Shown here in pieces: positions 48,090 to 56,468 of a DNA stretch of 60,095 nucleotides. The first letter of the stretch is position 1; each line of letters opens with the position of its first letter. The translations under genes and the position numbers were made by a program. A model generated the notes under the pieces. It saw nothing but the letters and a program-made list of their open reading frames with translations, had not been told where the DNA came from and ran no database searches. Source of the stretch: Caballeronia sp. GAFFF1 (GTDB lineage Bacteria; Pseudomonadota; Gammaproteobacteria; Burkholderiales; Burkholderiaceae); assembly GCF_023630705.1 (NCBI RefSeq), contig NZ_JALQEM010000021.1, forward strand, positions 1-60,095. Direction: 5' to 3'.

Positions 48090-48654
48090 ACGCCGTTTCG
48101 CCCAGCGGCCGACGCGTGCGCGGCGCGGTTTCCCTTTCTCGCAGGGTTTCGTCCAGCAAACTCGCGTCGCCGTGATGCCCGACCGAAATCATCGCGATCA
48201 ACTGCACGTCGTCCGGCACGGAGAACGCCGCGCGGAAGGCGTCGCGATCGAAGCCGCCCATCTGATGCGCCGCGAGGTCCAGCGCGTGCGCCTGAAGCAC
48301 GAGCGCCATCGCCGCCGCGCCGGTGTCGTAGGCGGCCGCCTGATTCGGCTCGCCCTTCGGCGTCAGCGTGGACGCCGCCACGCAGATCAGCAACGGCACA
48401 TTCGCGTTCCACTTCTGGTTGAACGGCACAAGCGTGGCGAAAGCCCGCTGAAACGCCGCTTCGTCGCGATGACGGTCGAACACGAGAAATCGCCACGGCT
48501 GCAAATTACTCGACGACGGCGCCCAGCGGGCCGCTTCCAGCAACCGATGCAACTGCGCGCGGTCGACCGGCTCGTTCGAATACGCGCGCGGGCTCCAGCG
48601 GCCGGCCAGCAGATCGTGAATGTCGATATCGGTCGGAGCGGGCTTTGCACTCAT
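48058..48654 (-). CDS. Nitroreductase-family flavoprotein
   Basis: A 198-residue FMN oxidoreductase. The FMN-phosphate region RWSPRAYSNEPV is near residue 19, with ARWAPSSSNLQPWRFLVF after it and the C-terminal MISVGHHGDAS strand. It probably reduces quinones or nitroaromatics with NAD(P)H. Its last ~40 codons are the source (or a member) of the repeat array downstream. The ATG at 48654 follows the family; the frame runs on to 48753. Confidence 0.87.
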   Translation of the reverse strand: MSAKPAPTDIDIHDLLAGRWSPRAYSNEPVDRAQLHRLLEAARWAPSSSNLQPWRFLVFDRHRDEAAFQRAFATLVPFNQKWNANVPLLICVAASTLTPKGEPNQAAAYDTGAAAMALVLQAHALDLAAHQMGGFDRDAFRAAFSVPDDVQLIAMISVGHHGDASLLDETLRERETAPRTRRPLGETAFEGAWGKAFG

Positions 48655-48727
48655 GGCGTGACTCCCTGTCATGTGAGAAAGATCAAGCATAAACAAGGAC
48701 GCCGCAGCACGCAGACACCGCCCCGCG

Positions 48728-50011
48728 TCAAGTCGCGGCCACGCCGGCAGCACGCTGCGCCCGGTTGATGCGCAGCACCGCCACCGCCGCGACGAGGCAG
48801 AGTCCGCCGGAGATCATCGTCGCGACGGTGTAGCTGCCGAGGCTCGAGCGCAGCATGCCGCCGCCCAGCGCCGCGAACGCCGCGCCCAGCTGATGCCCCG
48901 CGACGATCCAGCCGAACACGATCGGCGCGGATTCCTTTCCGTACACGTCGGTGGCGAGGCGCACGGTCGGCGGAACGGTGGCGATCCAGTCGAGGCCGTA
49001 GAACACCGCAAACACCGGCAAACCGAAGAAGTCGATGCCGAACGCATACGGCAAATACATGAGCGACAGCCCGCGCAGCCCGTAGTACCAGAAGAGCAGC
49101 ACGCGCGCGTTGAAGCGGTCGGAAAGCCAGCCCGAAAGCGTGGTGCCGAAGAGATCGAAGATGCCCATCGCGGCGAGCAGCGTCGCGCCTTGCACCTGCG
49201 TCATGCCGTAATCCGCGCACATGGCGATCAGATGCGTGCCGACGTAGCCGTTCGTGCTCGCGCCGCAGACGAAGAAGCTGAAAAAGAGCAGCCAGAAATC
49301 TCGTGTCCTGCTCGCCGACGACAGTGCGCCGAACGCCACCTTGATCGGATTCTTATGCGCCGCAGCGGCGGCGGGCGGCGTGCCGGCGGCCTCTCCGACG
49401 GGCCGCAGCGCGACATCGGCCGGACGCTCGGGAAGGAGCCACGCGACGAGCGGCAGCACGACCGCCGCCGCCACTGCGACCACGAACACGACCGGCCGCC
49501 AGCCGTGGTGTTCGGAAATGGACGCGAGGAACGGCAGAAACACGAGCTGACCGGTGGCCGAACTCGCGGTGAGAATGCCCATCGCGAGGCCGCGATGCGT
49601 CGTGAACCAGCGATTCACGACGGTCGCCGAAAGCGTCAGGGCAGCGACGCCCGTCGCGCCACCGACTACCACGCCCCAGACCAGCACCATTTGCCACGGC
49701 GCGGTCATCATCGAAGACGCGCCAACGCCCGCGGCGAGCGTCGCCAGCGCGGCGAGCAAGGTCGGGCGCACGCCGAAACGCTGCATCGCGGCGGCGGCGA
49801 ACGGCCCGGTCAAGCCGTACAGCGCCAGATTGATGGAGATGGCGAGTGAAATGGTGCCGCGTGACCAGCCGAGCTGCTTTTCGAGCGGCAGCATCATCAC
49901 GCTCGGCGTGGCGCGCGTGCCGGCTGCGGCCAGCAGCACCAGAAACACGACGCCCACCGTCACCCATCCGTAGTGCATGCGGCCATCAAGCCGTTTCGCT
50001 ACCCAATTCAT
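48728..50011 (-). CDS. MFS transporter, monocarboxylate/OFA-like
   Basis: A 427-residue twelve-helix major facilitator. It starts with a short tail and HYGWVTVGVVFLVLLAAAG, as in oxalate/formate or monocarboxylate-type members, and has GWLSDRFNARVLLFWYYG between helices 8 and 9. The divergent TetR gene and the two operator palindromes between them suggest control by that regulator and perhaps efflux of the compound it senses. Confidence 0.83.
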   Translation of the reverse strand: MNWVAKRLDGRMHYGWVTVGVVFLVLLAAAGTRATPSVMMLPLEKQLGWSRGTISLAISINLALYGLTGPFAAAAMQRFGVRPTLLAALATLAAGVGASSMMTAPWQMVLVWGVVVGGATGVAALTLSATVVNRWFTTHRGLAMGILTASSATGQLVFLPFLASISEHHGWRPVVFVVAVAAAVVLPLVAWLLPERPADVALRPVGEAAGTPPAAAAAHKNPIKVAFGALSSASRTRDFWLLFFSFFVCGASTNGYVGTHLIAMCADYGMTQVQGATLLAAMGIFDLFGTTLSGWLSDRFNARVLLFWYYGLRGLSLMYLPYAFGIDFFGLPVFAVFYGLDWIATVPPTVRLATDVYGKESAPIVFGWIVAGHQLGAAFAALGGGMLRSSLGSYTVATMISGGLCLVAAVAVLRINRAQRAAGVAAT

Positions 50012-50039
50012 CGCCGCTCCGCTCGGTTGATTGTTCTTC

Positions 50040-50055
50040 GTTACTGATCAGTCAC
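50040..50055. promoter_or_regulatory. TetR-type operator 1
   Basis: The 16-bp near-palindrome GTTACTGATCAGTCAC has one mismatched pair and lies 28 bp before the MFS start in the divergent MFS/tetR gap. It is a near copy of the second site at 50074, centred 34 bp away. Confidence 0.65.
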
Positions 50056-50073
50056 ATTGGAGTTGCGAGCTTA

Positions 50074-50089
50074 GTTACTGATCGGTAAC
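50074..50089. promoter_or_regulatory. TetR-type operator 2
   Basis: The 16-bp palindrome GTTACTGATCGGTAAC has one mismatched pair. With the site at 50040 it shares GTTACTGATC. The two centres lie 34 bp apart, about three helical turns, and together cover the divergent promoters of the MFS gene and tetR. Confidence 0.68.
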
Positions 50090-50124
50090 ATGTCAAGACC
50101 CATCCAGTTTTCGAGAATCCGACT

Positions 50125-50784
50125 TTGACACGATCATCCGCCGCCCCGGAGAAAACCCCTGCCCGCCGTCAGGTTCGCACCGACGGCGCAACGGCGCAGG
50201 AGCAACTGCTCGACGCGGCGCAGGCACTGTTTTATCGCGAAGGCGTTCGCGCGGTCGGCGTCGATGCCGTCGTGGAACGGGCCGGCGTCAACAAGATGAG
50301 TCTGTATCGGCGGTTTGCGTCGAAGGACGAACTTGTCGTCGCGTATCTGGAGCGCATGGACGACCGCTTCCGGCAACGGCTGGAAGCGAGCTTCGACAAG
50401 CATCCGGGCGATCCGGCGAAACAGCTCGTACGGGCGTTCGACGATCTCGTCGAGCGCGCGTCCGCGCCGGACTATCGCGGCTGCCCGTTCGTGAACGTAT
50501 CGTGCGAGTTCGGCGACCCGGCGCATCCGGCGCGGCAACTGGTCGAGCGGAACAAACGCTACGTGATGACGCGCTTCATCGAAAAATGTCAGGAAGCCGG
50601 CGCGGAAAAGCCGGTGGAACTGGCAGAATCGCTGGCGCTGCTTCTGGATGGCGTGTACGCAACCAGTCAGACTTACGGTCCCGGCTCGGGGCCGCTGCGC
50701 GCGGCTTCGCGCGTGGCGCGCACGTTAGTCGATGCGGCATGCGAGAAAGGCAGTCACCCGCAAGGAAAGCAGGAACGCTCATGA
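50125..50784 (+). CDS. TetR/AcrR-family transcriptional regulator
   Basis: A 219-residue regulator. The helix-turn-helix is GVRAVGVDAVVERAGVNKMSLYRRFASKDEL at about residues 36-66; the rest is a helical ligand-binding domain. The start appears to be TTG at 50125, since the first internal ATG would remove the DNA-binding helices. It is divergent from the MFS transporter and its likely operators lie just upstream. Its stop overlaps the next gene's ATG. Confidence 0.88.
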   Translation: MTRSSAAPEKTPARRQVRTDGATAQEQLLDAAQALFYREGVRAVGVDAVVERAGVNKMSLYRRFASKDELVVAYLERMDDRFRQRLEASFDKHPGDPAKQLVRAFDDLVERASAPDYRGCPFVNVSCEFGDPAHPARQLVERNKRYVMTRFIEKCQEAGAEKPVELAESLALLLDGVYATSQTYGPGSGPLRAASRVARTLVDAACEKGSHPQGKQERS

Positions 50785-51335
50785 AAGACCGAAGCACCCG
50801 CGAGGATGTCATCGCGGCCACCGAGCACTGGCTCACGCGAGCAGTCATCGGCCTCAACCTGTGCCCGTTCGCCAAAAGCGTGCACGTCAAGGGACAGATT
50901 CGTTATGTGGTGAGCGACGCGCGAACCGTGGAAGACGTGGTCGTGGAGCTCGCGGACGAGTTGCGCCTATTGCACGAGAGCGATCCGAACGCCATCGACA
51001 CGACGCTCTTCATCACGCCTGACGCCTTCGCCGATTTCGCCGATTACAACGACGCGCTGTTTTTTGCCGAGCGCCTACTAGGCGAACTGAAGCTGGCGGG
51101 CGAGTTGCAGATAGCGAGCTTTCATCCGCAGTACCAGTTCGATGGAACCGAGCCGGACGATATCGACAACTACACGAATCGCGCCCCGTTTCCCATCTTT
51201 CATCTGTTGCGCGAAGCGAGCATCGATCGCGCGGTCGCCGCGTTCCCGGACGCCTCGGACATCTACGAGCGCAACATCGAAACACTGCGGCGCCTCGGGC
51301 ACGACGGCTTCAAGGCGTGGATGAACAAACGGTAA
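50781..51335 (+). CDS. DUF1415 domain protein
   Basis: A 184-residue single-domain protein of the DUF1415 family. Recognised from VIGLNLCPFAKSV near the N terminus, LFITPDAFADFADYNDAL, and ASFHPQYQFDG with the NRAPFPIFHLLREASIDRAV segment. Function is unknown; the single conserved Cys and His could form an active site. It is coupled to tetR by an ATGA overlap. Its stop abuts the convergent methyltransferase stop with no gap. Confidence 0.82.
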   Translation: MKDRSTREDVIAATEHWLTRAVIGLNLCPFAKSVHVKGQIRYVVSDARTVEDVVVELADELRLLHESDPNAIDTTLFITPDAFADFADYNDALFFAERLLGELKLAGELQIASFHPQYQFDGTEPDDIDNYTNRAPFPIFHLLREASIDRAVAAFPDASDIYERNIETLRRLGHDGFKAWMNKR

Positions 51336-52205
51336 TTACTGCGTAAAGAAACGCTCGCGGAGCTCGTCGAGTCCGAGCGTTTCGAGCACATCCGAAAGCC
51401 GCTGCGCCGGACGGCCGCGCGGCAAGTCCTTGAACTGCGCAATGATCAGTTCGTTCTTCATCGAATGTTCCCAGCCCACCAGTTCGGTCACGCTGACCTG
51501 ATACCCGTGCGATTCGAGTTGCAGGCAACGCAGCACATTGGTGATCTGGCTCCCGAATTCGCGCGTGTGCAGCGGATGCCGCCACATTTCGGTCAGCACA
51601 TTCTTCGACAGCGCGTGTCCCTTGTTCTTGCGCAACACCGACGCGACTTCCGCCTGACAGCACGGCACGACCACGATGTACTTCGCCTTCTTCTGTAGAG
51701 CGAAATGGATGGCGTCGTCCGTTGCGGTATTACATGCATGCAATGCGGTGACGACATCGACCGAGTCCGGCAATTGCTGCGAATGAATCGATTCGGCCAC
51801 CGACAGATTCAGAAACGACATGCGATCGAAGCCGAGCCGTTGTGCCAATTCTTCCGACTTTTTTACCAGCTCCTCGCGCGTCTCTATGCCATAGATGTGT
51901 GACCGATCGCGCAGAGTCTTGAAGAAGAGATCGTAGAGAATGAAGCCCAGGTAAGACTTCCCTGCTCCGTGATCGACAAGCGACACGGATCCTTGCCGCT
52001 GATGCACATCGGCCAGAAGCGGTTCGATGAACTGAAACAAGTGATAGACCTGCTTCAGTTTGCGACGGCTGTCCTGATTCATCTTGCCGTCGCGCGTGAG
52101 GATGTGCAGTTCCTTCAGCAGTTCGATGGACTGTCCTGGGCGGATTTCGTGCTTGGTTTGCGAATCGGACGCGCCGGGCGACGCGGCAGTGGACTTCTTG
52201 GCCAT
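51336..52205 (-). CDS. SAM-dependent methyltransferase (methyltransferase_32 type)
   Basis: A 289-residue protein with a class I methyltransferase core: the SAM loop VDHGAGKSYLGFILYDLF near residue 78, the acidic strand IYGIETREELV, and ALHACNTATDDAIHFAL followed by VVPCCQ. This pattern is that of RNA/protein methyltransferases of the PF13679 type. The substrate is unknown. The N-terminal 20 residues are a Ser/Ala/Lys-rich tail. Confidence 0.75.
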   Translation of the reverse strand: MAKKSTAASPGASDSQTKHEIRPGQSIELLKELHILTRDGKMNQDSRRKLKQVYHLFQFIEPLLADVHQRQGSVSLVDHGAGKSYLGFILYDLFFKTLRDRSHIYGIETREELVKKSEELAQRLGFDRMSFLNLSVAESIHSQQLPDSVDVVTALHACNTATDDAIHFALQKKAKYIVVVPCCQAEVASVLRKNKGHALSKNVLTEMWRHPLHTREFGSQITNVLRCLQLESHGYQVSVTELVGWEHSMKNELIIAQFKDLPRGRPAQRLSDVLETLGLDELRERFFTQ

Positions 52206-52590
52206 CGTAATCAGTGACTGGAGTGTGAAAAGCGGAGCATGTTCGCGCTGAATGTGCGCTAACCGCTGGTTCTGCCGCCTCAAAAGAGGAAGTTTACCCA
52301 AAAGCGCAAAGACGCTCTTGTTCCGCCTGACGGTTGGATGGCAAACGCGGCCCGAAAAGGCCCGTGGAACGGATCGTGCATCGTCTGACAATGAGGCCAT
52401 TGATACAGACAGCACACGATGCGACCCGGAAGATCGCACGACGATGCAACAAGGCAGGAGCAACAAGCTGGGTAGCAAAGCCGCGTTTCGCAACGCTTAC
52501 GTTGTCGCCGCGTGTGGCTCTGTTACGTAACACCTAACGCACAGCGCGGCGAATGCGACTCGCCGGCGCCATGATCAAGAGAGGACGGCG
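52206..52590. other. Intergenic 385-bp stretch, nothing recognised
   Basis: Upstream region shared by the divergent methyltransferase and the small protein at 52591. I see no gene, terminator or clear promoter; overlapping short frames on both strands have no family features. Confidence 0.4.
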
Positions 52591-52911
52591 ATGGATGCGA
52601 TCCCGGACAAGAAAGCAGAGAAGCAGTTTCAGGAGATGCTTGCGGCACTGACCGCGATGCCGGCGTGGAGCGAAAAGCAGCAGCTCGAACTGGAAATGGC
52701 ACGAGAGATTTCCGTGGAGATGCTGCGCCTTGCAGAATCGATGCGCGACGGCTCCACCGATATCGAAACGTGCCTGACCATGCTTAAGTACGCCAAGGTG
52801 ATGGACTTCGTGCTGACGACGCTCGCGTCGCGCCGGGACATCGCCCCGCAGACGCTGCGCGTGATCTTCAAGCTAGCCGGTTTGAAGGTCGATGAAGCCT
52901 ATCCGGGCTGA
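52591..52911 (+). CDS. Small helical hypothetical protein, 106 residues
   Basis: A 106-residue soluble, helix-rich acidic protein with no signal or membrane segment. A ribosome site GAGAGGA precedes the ATG. The sequence has regular heptad-like hydrophobics (QQLELEMAREISVEMLRLAE) and ends with LRVIFKLAGLKVDEAYPG. Codon use matches the core genome, so it is likely real. I do not recognise it. Confidence 0.65.
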   Translation: MDAIPDKKAEKQFQEMLAALTAMPAWSEKQQLELEMAREISVEMLRLAESMRDGSTDIETCLTMLKYAKVMDFVLTTLASRRDIAPQTLRVIFKLAGLKVDEAYPG

Positions 52912-52927
52912 CGCGCTGTTGCGCCCA

Positions 52928-52960
52928 AAGCCGGTCCGCCCTTCGAGGACGCGCCGGCTT
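52928..52960. terminator. Hairpin between convergent genes, weak terminator candidate
   Basis: AAGCCGG (52928-52934) pairs with CCGGCTT (52954-52960), with inner GTCC/GGAC pairing. It lies between the small protein and the GntR regulator stop. The T run is poor on both strands, so Rho-independent activity is doubtful. Confidence 0.35.
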
Positions 52961-53658
52961 CATGCCTTGCGTTTTGTCATGAGCCGCGCCGCGGAATTGC
53001 GCATGTGCCGCTGCATCGCGGCCTGAGCCTGAACCGCGTCGCGCGCCTCGAGCGCCTCAAGGATGTCGCGGTGTTCCGTCAGCGCGGCCGCCCACGTTTC
53101 TTCTCCCTCGAAATGCCCCCGAAGCGTCGATGACAGCGGGCTATGCCGTTCGTCGTAGAGCGCGCCGACGGTCCGCACGAGCACGTCGTTGCCGGACATC
53201 TGCGCGATCGCAACGTGAAACGCGCGATCGGCGCTCATCGGTATGAGGCCGTTTTCCACTTCGCGCGCCATCGTTTCGTACACCGTACGCAGCGCCTTCA
53301 GCGCCTTGGGCCGCGCGAACGGCGCGACGCTCGCCGCAATCGCGCCTTCGATGACGCTGCGCGCATTCATGATCTCGATGGGACTCTCACCGAGTTCCGC
53401 TTCGGCGCGCGGCGGTTTGGCGGCCGGCGTCGCGCAGATGTAGACGCCCGAACCCATGCGGATTTCGACGCGGCCCTCCAGTTCGAGCGCAACCAGCGCC
53501 TCGCGCACGGACGGCCGCGACACGCCGAGCGTCTGCGCCAGTTCGCGCTCCGAAGGCAGCCGGCCGTTCGGCGCGAAGTCCTTCTGTTCGATCAACCCGC
53601 GCAGCTTGTCGGCGATCTGCAAATAAAGACGCCGCGTCTCCGGTGGTTTCACACTCAC
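52960..53658 (-). CDS. GntR/FadR-family regulator of hexuronate genes
   Basis: A 232-residue regulator. The winged helix is at residues 10-78 (LPSERELAQTLGVSRPSVREAL, then EIRMGSGVYI). The C-terminal FCD domain carries the metal or ligand histidines, for example in RAFHVAIAQMSGN and TEHRDILEAL. It is divergent from the tagaturonate reductase gene and resembles ExuR/UxuR-type regulators; the ligand would be a hexuronate or its derivative. Confidence 0.85.
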   Translation of the reverse strand: MSVKPPETRRLYLQIADKLRGLIEQKDFAPNGRLPSERELAQTLGVSRPSVREALVALELEGRVEIRMGSGVYICATPAAKPPRAEAELGESPIEIMNARSVIEGAIAASVAPFARPKALKALRTVYETMAREVENGLIPMSADRAFHVAIAQMSGNDVLVRTVGALYDERHSPLSSTLRGHFEGEETWAAALTEHRDILEALEARDAVQAQAAMQRHMRNSAARLMTKRKA

Positions 53659-53756
53659 GTGCTGACTCCTGAAAGCTCGGGGAAAACGTGGATTGTAATC
53701 AGGCGAGGCGCTGAAGCACCGTAGGCGGGCGGTTCAGCGAACATTCGCGGCTTACA

Positions 53757-53787
53757 AGTGGCTTGACCAATCGCGATTCAAGCCACT
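53757..53787. promoter_or_regulatory. Perfect 10-bp inverted repeat upstream of uxaB
   Basis: AGTGGCTTGA (53757-53766) and its exact complement TCAAGCCACT (53778-53787) are separated by 11 bases in the divergent regulator/uxaB gap. There is no T run, so it is more likely an operator or RNA hairpin than a terminator. Confidence 0.45.
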
Positions 53788-53835
53788 AGTATGCGATCTG
53801 GTAAGGCCACGTGGCCACCTTTTTTTCGATCCTGC

Positions 53836-53849
53836 TGGAACCGTTTCCA
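53836..53849. promoter_or_regulatory. LacI-type palindrome upstream of uxaB
   Basis: TGGAACCGTTTCCA is a 14-bp near-palindrome centred on CG, the form usual for LacI-family operators, 76 bp before uxaB. No LacI-family gene is in the window. A separate perfect palindrome GGCCACGTGGCC (53805-53816) with a T run to 53826 lies just before it. Confidence 0.4.
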
Positions 53850-53925
53850 GACAGGCACGACTGAGCCCAGAGCGTCATCCGCCGCGGGCACGGGGAATGC
53901 AGCGCACGACGCGAGTGACGCAACC

Positions 53926-55056
53926 ATGAGCAATCCGATTCTTCAGTTCGGCACGAGCCGCTTCCTGCAAGCGCACGTGGACATTTTCGTCGCCGAAGCG
54001 GCGCGGCGCGATACGTCCAAGGCGCTCGGCAAGATCACGGTCGTGCAGACGACGTCGAGCGCGGACAGCCGCGCCCGCACGGAGGCGCTGCGCGCAACCG
54101 GACGCTATCCGGTGCGCATCCGCGGACGGCGCGGCGACGAGACTGTGGACGTCACCATCGAAAGCGATTCGATCACCGAGGCGCTGCACGCGAACGAAGA
54201 CTGGCCGCTGCTTCTGCAACGCATTCAGCGCGACGTGAAAGTCATCGTCTCCAATACCGCCGATGCCGGCTACGCGCTTTTCGATGAAGACACCGCCGAG
54301 GTGCTCGACGGCCGCCGCACGCCGCGCGGTTTCGCCGCAAAGCTCGCCATGCTCTTGCATGCGCGCTTCCGCGCGGGCGCCGAGCCGATCACCCTGCTTC
54401 CGTGCGAACTCGTTTCCCGCAATGGCGACACGCTGCGCGATCTCGTGTGCGGCGTCGCGCGCGGGTGGAAGTTGGACGACGCTTTCATCCGCTACTTGAC
54501 CAACGATTGCATCTGGGTCAACTCGCTGGTGGACCGTATCGTTTCGGAGCCCATCGTCCCGGTCGGCGCGATCGCGGAACCTTACGCGCTGTGGGCCATC
54601 GAGCGGCAGCCGCGCATGGTGCTGCCGTGCGAGCACGAAGATATCGTCGTGACCGACGATCTTGCGCACTACGAACGGCTCAAATTGCTGCTGCTGAACC
54701 TCGGCCACACCATGCTGGCTGAAATCTGGCGTACGCGCGACGGCGCGCCGGACATGACCGTGCTCGACGCCATGCGCGACCCCGCCTACCGCGATCCGCT
54801 AGAGACAGTTTGGCGCGACGAAGTGTTACCGGTGTTCACCGCGCTCGGCCAGCACGACGTCGCGACGGAATATCTCGCGAGCGTGCGCGACCGGTTCGAG
54901 AATCCGTTTCTGGTGCATCGGCTCGCGGACATCGCGCGCAATCACGAGGAAAAGAAGGCCCGGCGCTTCCAGCCGGTCATAGAGCTCGCTAGCGGGCTCA
55001 AGCTCGATGTCGAGCAGAAACGACTGCGCGAGGCCTTGCAAACGACGACACACTGA
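53926..55056 (+). CDS. uxaB: Tagaturonate reductase (mannitol dehydrogenase family)
   Basis: A 376-residue NAD-dependent polyol/hexuronate dehydrogenase. It resembles UxaB in ILQFGTSRFLQAHVD at the N terminus, VSNTADAGYALF, and LLPCELVSRNGDTLRDLV with NSLVDRIVSEPIV; the catalytic lysine lies in the KLLLLNLGHTMLAE helix region. It is about 100 residues shorter than the E. coli protein. It reduces tagaturonate to altronate, the substrate of the dehydratase two genes downstream. A fructuronate (UxuB-type) substrate is not excluded. The ATG at 53926 starts the family sequence. Confidence 0.72.
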   Translation: MSNPILQFGTSRFLQAHVDIFVAEAARRDTSKALGKITVVQTTSSADSRARTEALRATGRYPVRIRGRRGDETVDVTIESDSITEALHANEDWPLLLQRIQRDVKVIVSNTADAGYALFDEDTAEVLDGRRTPRGFAAKLAMLLHARFRAGAEPITLLPCELVSRNGDTLRDLVCGVARGWKLDDAFIRYLTNDCIWVNSLVDRIVSEPIVPVGAIAEPYALWAIERQPRMVLPCEHEDIVVTDDLAHYERLKLLLLNLGHTMLAEIWRTRDGAPDMTVLDAMRDPAYRDPLETVWRDEVLPVFTALGQHDVATEYLASVRDRFENPFLVHRLADIARNHEEKKARRFQPVIELASGLKLDVEQKRLREALQTTTH

Positions 55057-55179
55057 TTAGCCGCGCCAGTCCGCCGCAGAAGCGGACAGCTCACTGAATT
55101 TCATAAACACGGCCCGCCGCACGGCATAAGGCGGACCGGCCGACACGAACGTAGTGCCGCTTCCAGCAGGAGACAACAA

Positions 55180-56460
55180 ATGCGCAAAATGCGTTGGGTA
55201 GTCATATTCCTGGCCTTTCTGGCCATCGCGATCAATTACATCGACCGTGCGAATCTCGCGGTCGCGGCCCCTCAGATCGAAAAGGCGCTCGGCATCGGGC
55301 CCGCGGAGATGGGCTTCATTCTGAGCGGCTTCTTCTGGACTTACGCGCTGATGCAGATGCCTTTCGGCTGGTTCGTCGATCGCGTCGGCGCGCGTATCGC
55401 GCTTCCGCTGGCGGTCGGCTGGTGGTCGGTGTTCACGGCGCTGACCGCCGTGACCACGAGCGTCGCCGGCATGTTCGGCTGCCGGCTGATGCTCGGCATC
55501 GGCGAAGCGGGCGCGTATCCGTCGTGCGCGAAACTCGTCTCGCAATGGTTCACGAAAGAGCAGCGCGCCTTCGCGACCAGCATCTTCGATAGCGGCTCGC
55601 GCGTCGGCTCGGCGCTGTCGATTCCTGTCGTCGCGCTCATCATCAGTTCGTTCGGCTGGGAAGCGTCGTTCGTGATCACCGGCGTGCTCGGCTTCGTTTG
55701 GATTCTGGGCTGGTTCGCGATCTACCGGAACAAGTCGAAGGGCGACCTCACCGGCGAAGTCGATGTTCCGCCGCAACCGGTTGCCCCGAAAAACAAAGTG
55801 TCGTGGGCTTCGCTTTTCAAGTACCGCACGCTGTGGGGCATGATGCTCGGCTTCTTCTGCCTGAACTTCGTGATCTACTTCTTCATCACGTGGTTCCCGA
55901 GCTATCTCGTTCAGGCGCACGGCTTCTCGCTGAAATCGCTCGGCACGCTCGGCACGATTCCCGCGCTGATGTCGATTCCGGGCGGCTGGCTCGGCGGCTT
56001 CGTCTCGGACTCGCTCTTCAAGCGCGGCTGGAGCCTGACTGCTGCGCGCAAGACCTGCATGGTCGGCGGCATGCTCCTCTCGTCGGTCATCACGTTGTCG
56101 GCGTTCACGTCGAACATCTATCTGATGCTTGCGTTCTTCGGCATTGCTTACGCGAGCCTCGCCTTCGCCGCCGCCAGCATCTGGTCGCTTCCGAGCGACG
56201 TCGCGCCGACGCCGGACCACGTCGCCTCCATCGGCGGCATTCAGAACTTTGCGTCGAACCTCGCGGGCATCGTCATCACGACGTTCACGGGCGTGATGCT
56301 CGCGCTCACCAAGGGCTCGTTCGTCATTCCGTTGTGCGTCGCGGGCGGCTTTTGCTTCCTTGGCGCATTCAGCTATCTTGTGATCGTCGGCAAGATCGAG
56401 CCGCTCGATGAAGCGGACAAACGCGCCGTCGCCGACAAGCGCGCACCCTCCACCATCTAA
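55180..56460 (+). CDS. MFS hexuronate/aldonate transporter
   Basis: A 426-residue major facilitator of the anion:cation symporter (ExuT/GudP/DgoT) group. The first helix is followed by AINYIDRANLAVAAPQIEKALG, the hallmark of this group, then GWFVDRVGARIAL and GEAGAYPSCAKLVSQWF. AGGAGA precedes the ATG. The place between uxaB and uxaA suggests import of galacturonate or a related sugar acid. Confidence 0.88.
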   Translation: MRKMRWVVIFLAFLAIAINYIDRANLAVAAPQIEKALGIGPAEMGFILSGFFWTYALMQMPFGWFVDRVGARIALPLAVGWWSVFTALTAVTTSVAGMFGCRLMLGIGEAGAYPSCAKLVSQWFTKEQRAFATSIFDSGSRVGSALSIPVVALIISSFGWEASFVITGVLGFVWILGWFAIYRNKSKGDLTGEVDVPPQPVAPKNKVSWASLFKYRTLWGMMLGFFCLNFVIYFFITWFPSYLVQAHGFSLKSLGTLGTIPALMSIPGGWLGGFVSDSLFKRGWSLTAARKTCMVGGMLLSSVITLSAFTSNIYLMLAFFGIAYASLAFAAASIWSLPSDVAPTPDHVASIGGIQNFASNLAGIVITTFTGVMLALTKGSFVIPLCVAGGFCFLGAFSYLVIVGKIEPLDEADKRAVADKRAPSTI

Positions 56461-56468
56461 GAAAGATC

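Noticed and set aside
47746..48768. Plus-strand frame running through the repeats and the nitroreductase
   Set aside because: Pro/Arg/His-rich translation of repeat units and antisense of the nitroreductase; not protein-like.
53805..53826. Terminator before uxaB (palindrome plus T run)
   Set aside because: GGCCACGTGGCC has no loop bases and no rightward gene precedes it; more likely a protein site or chance.
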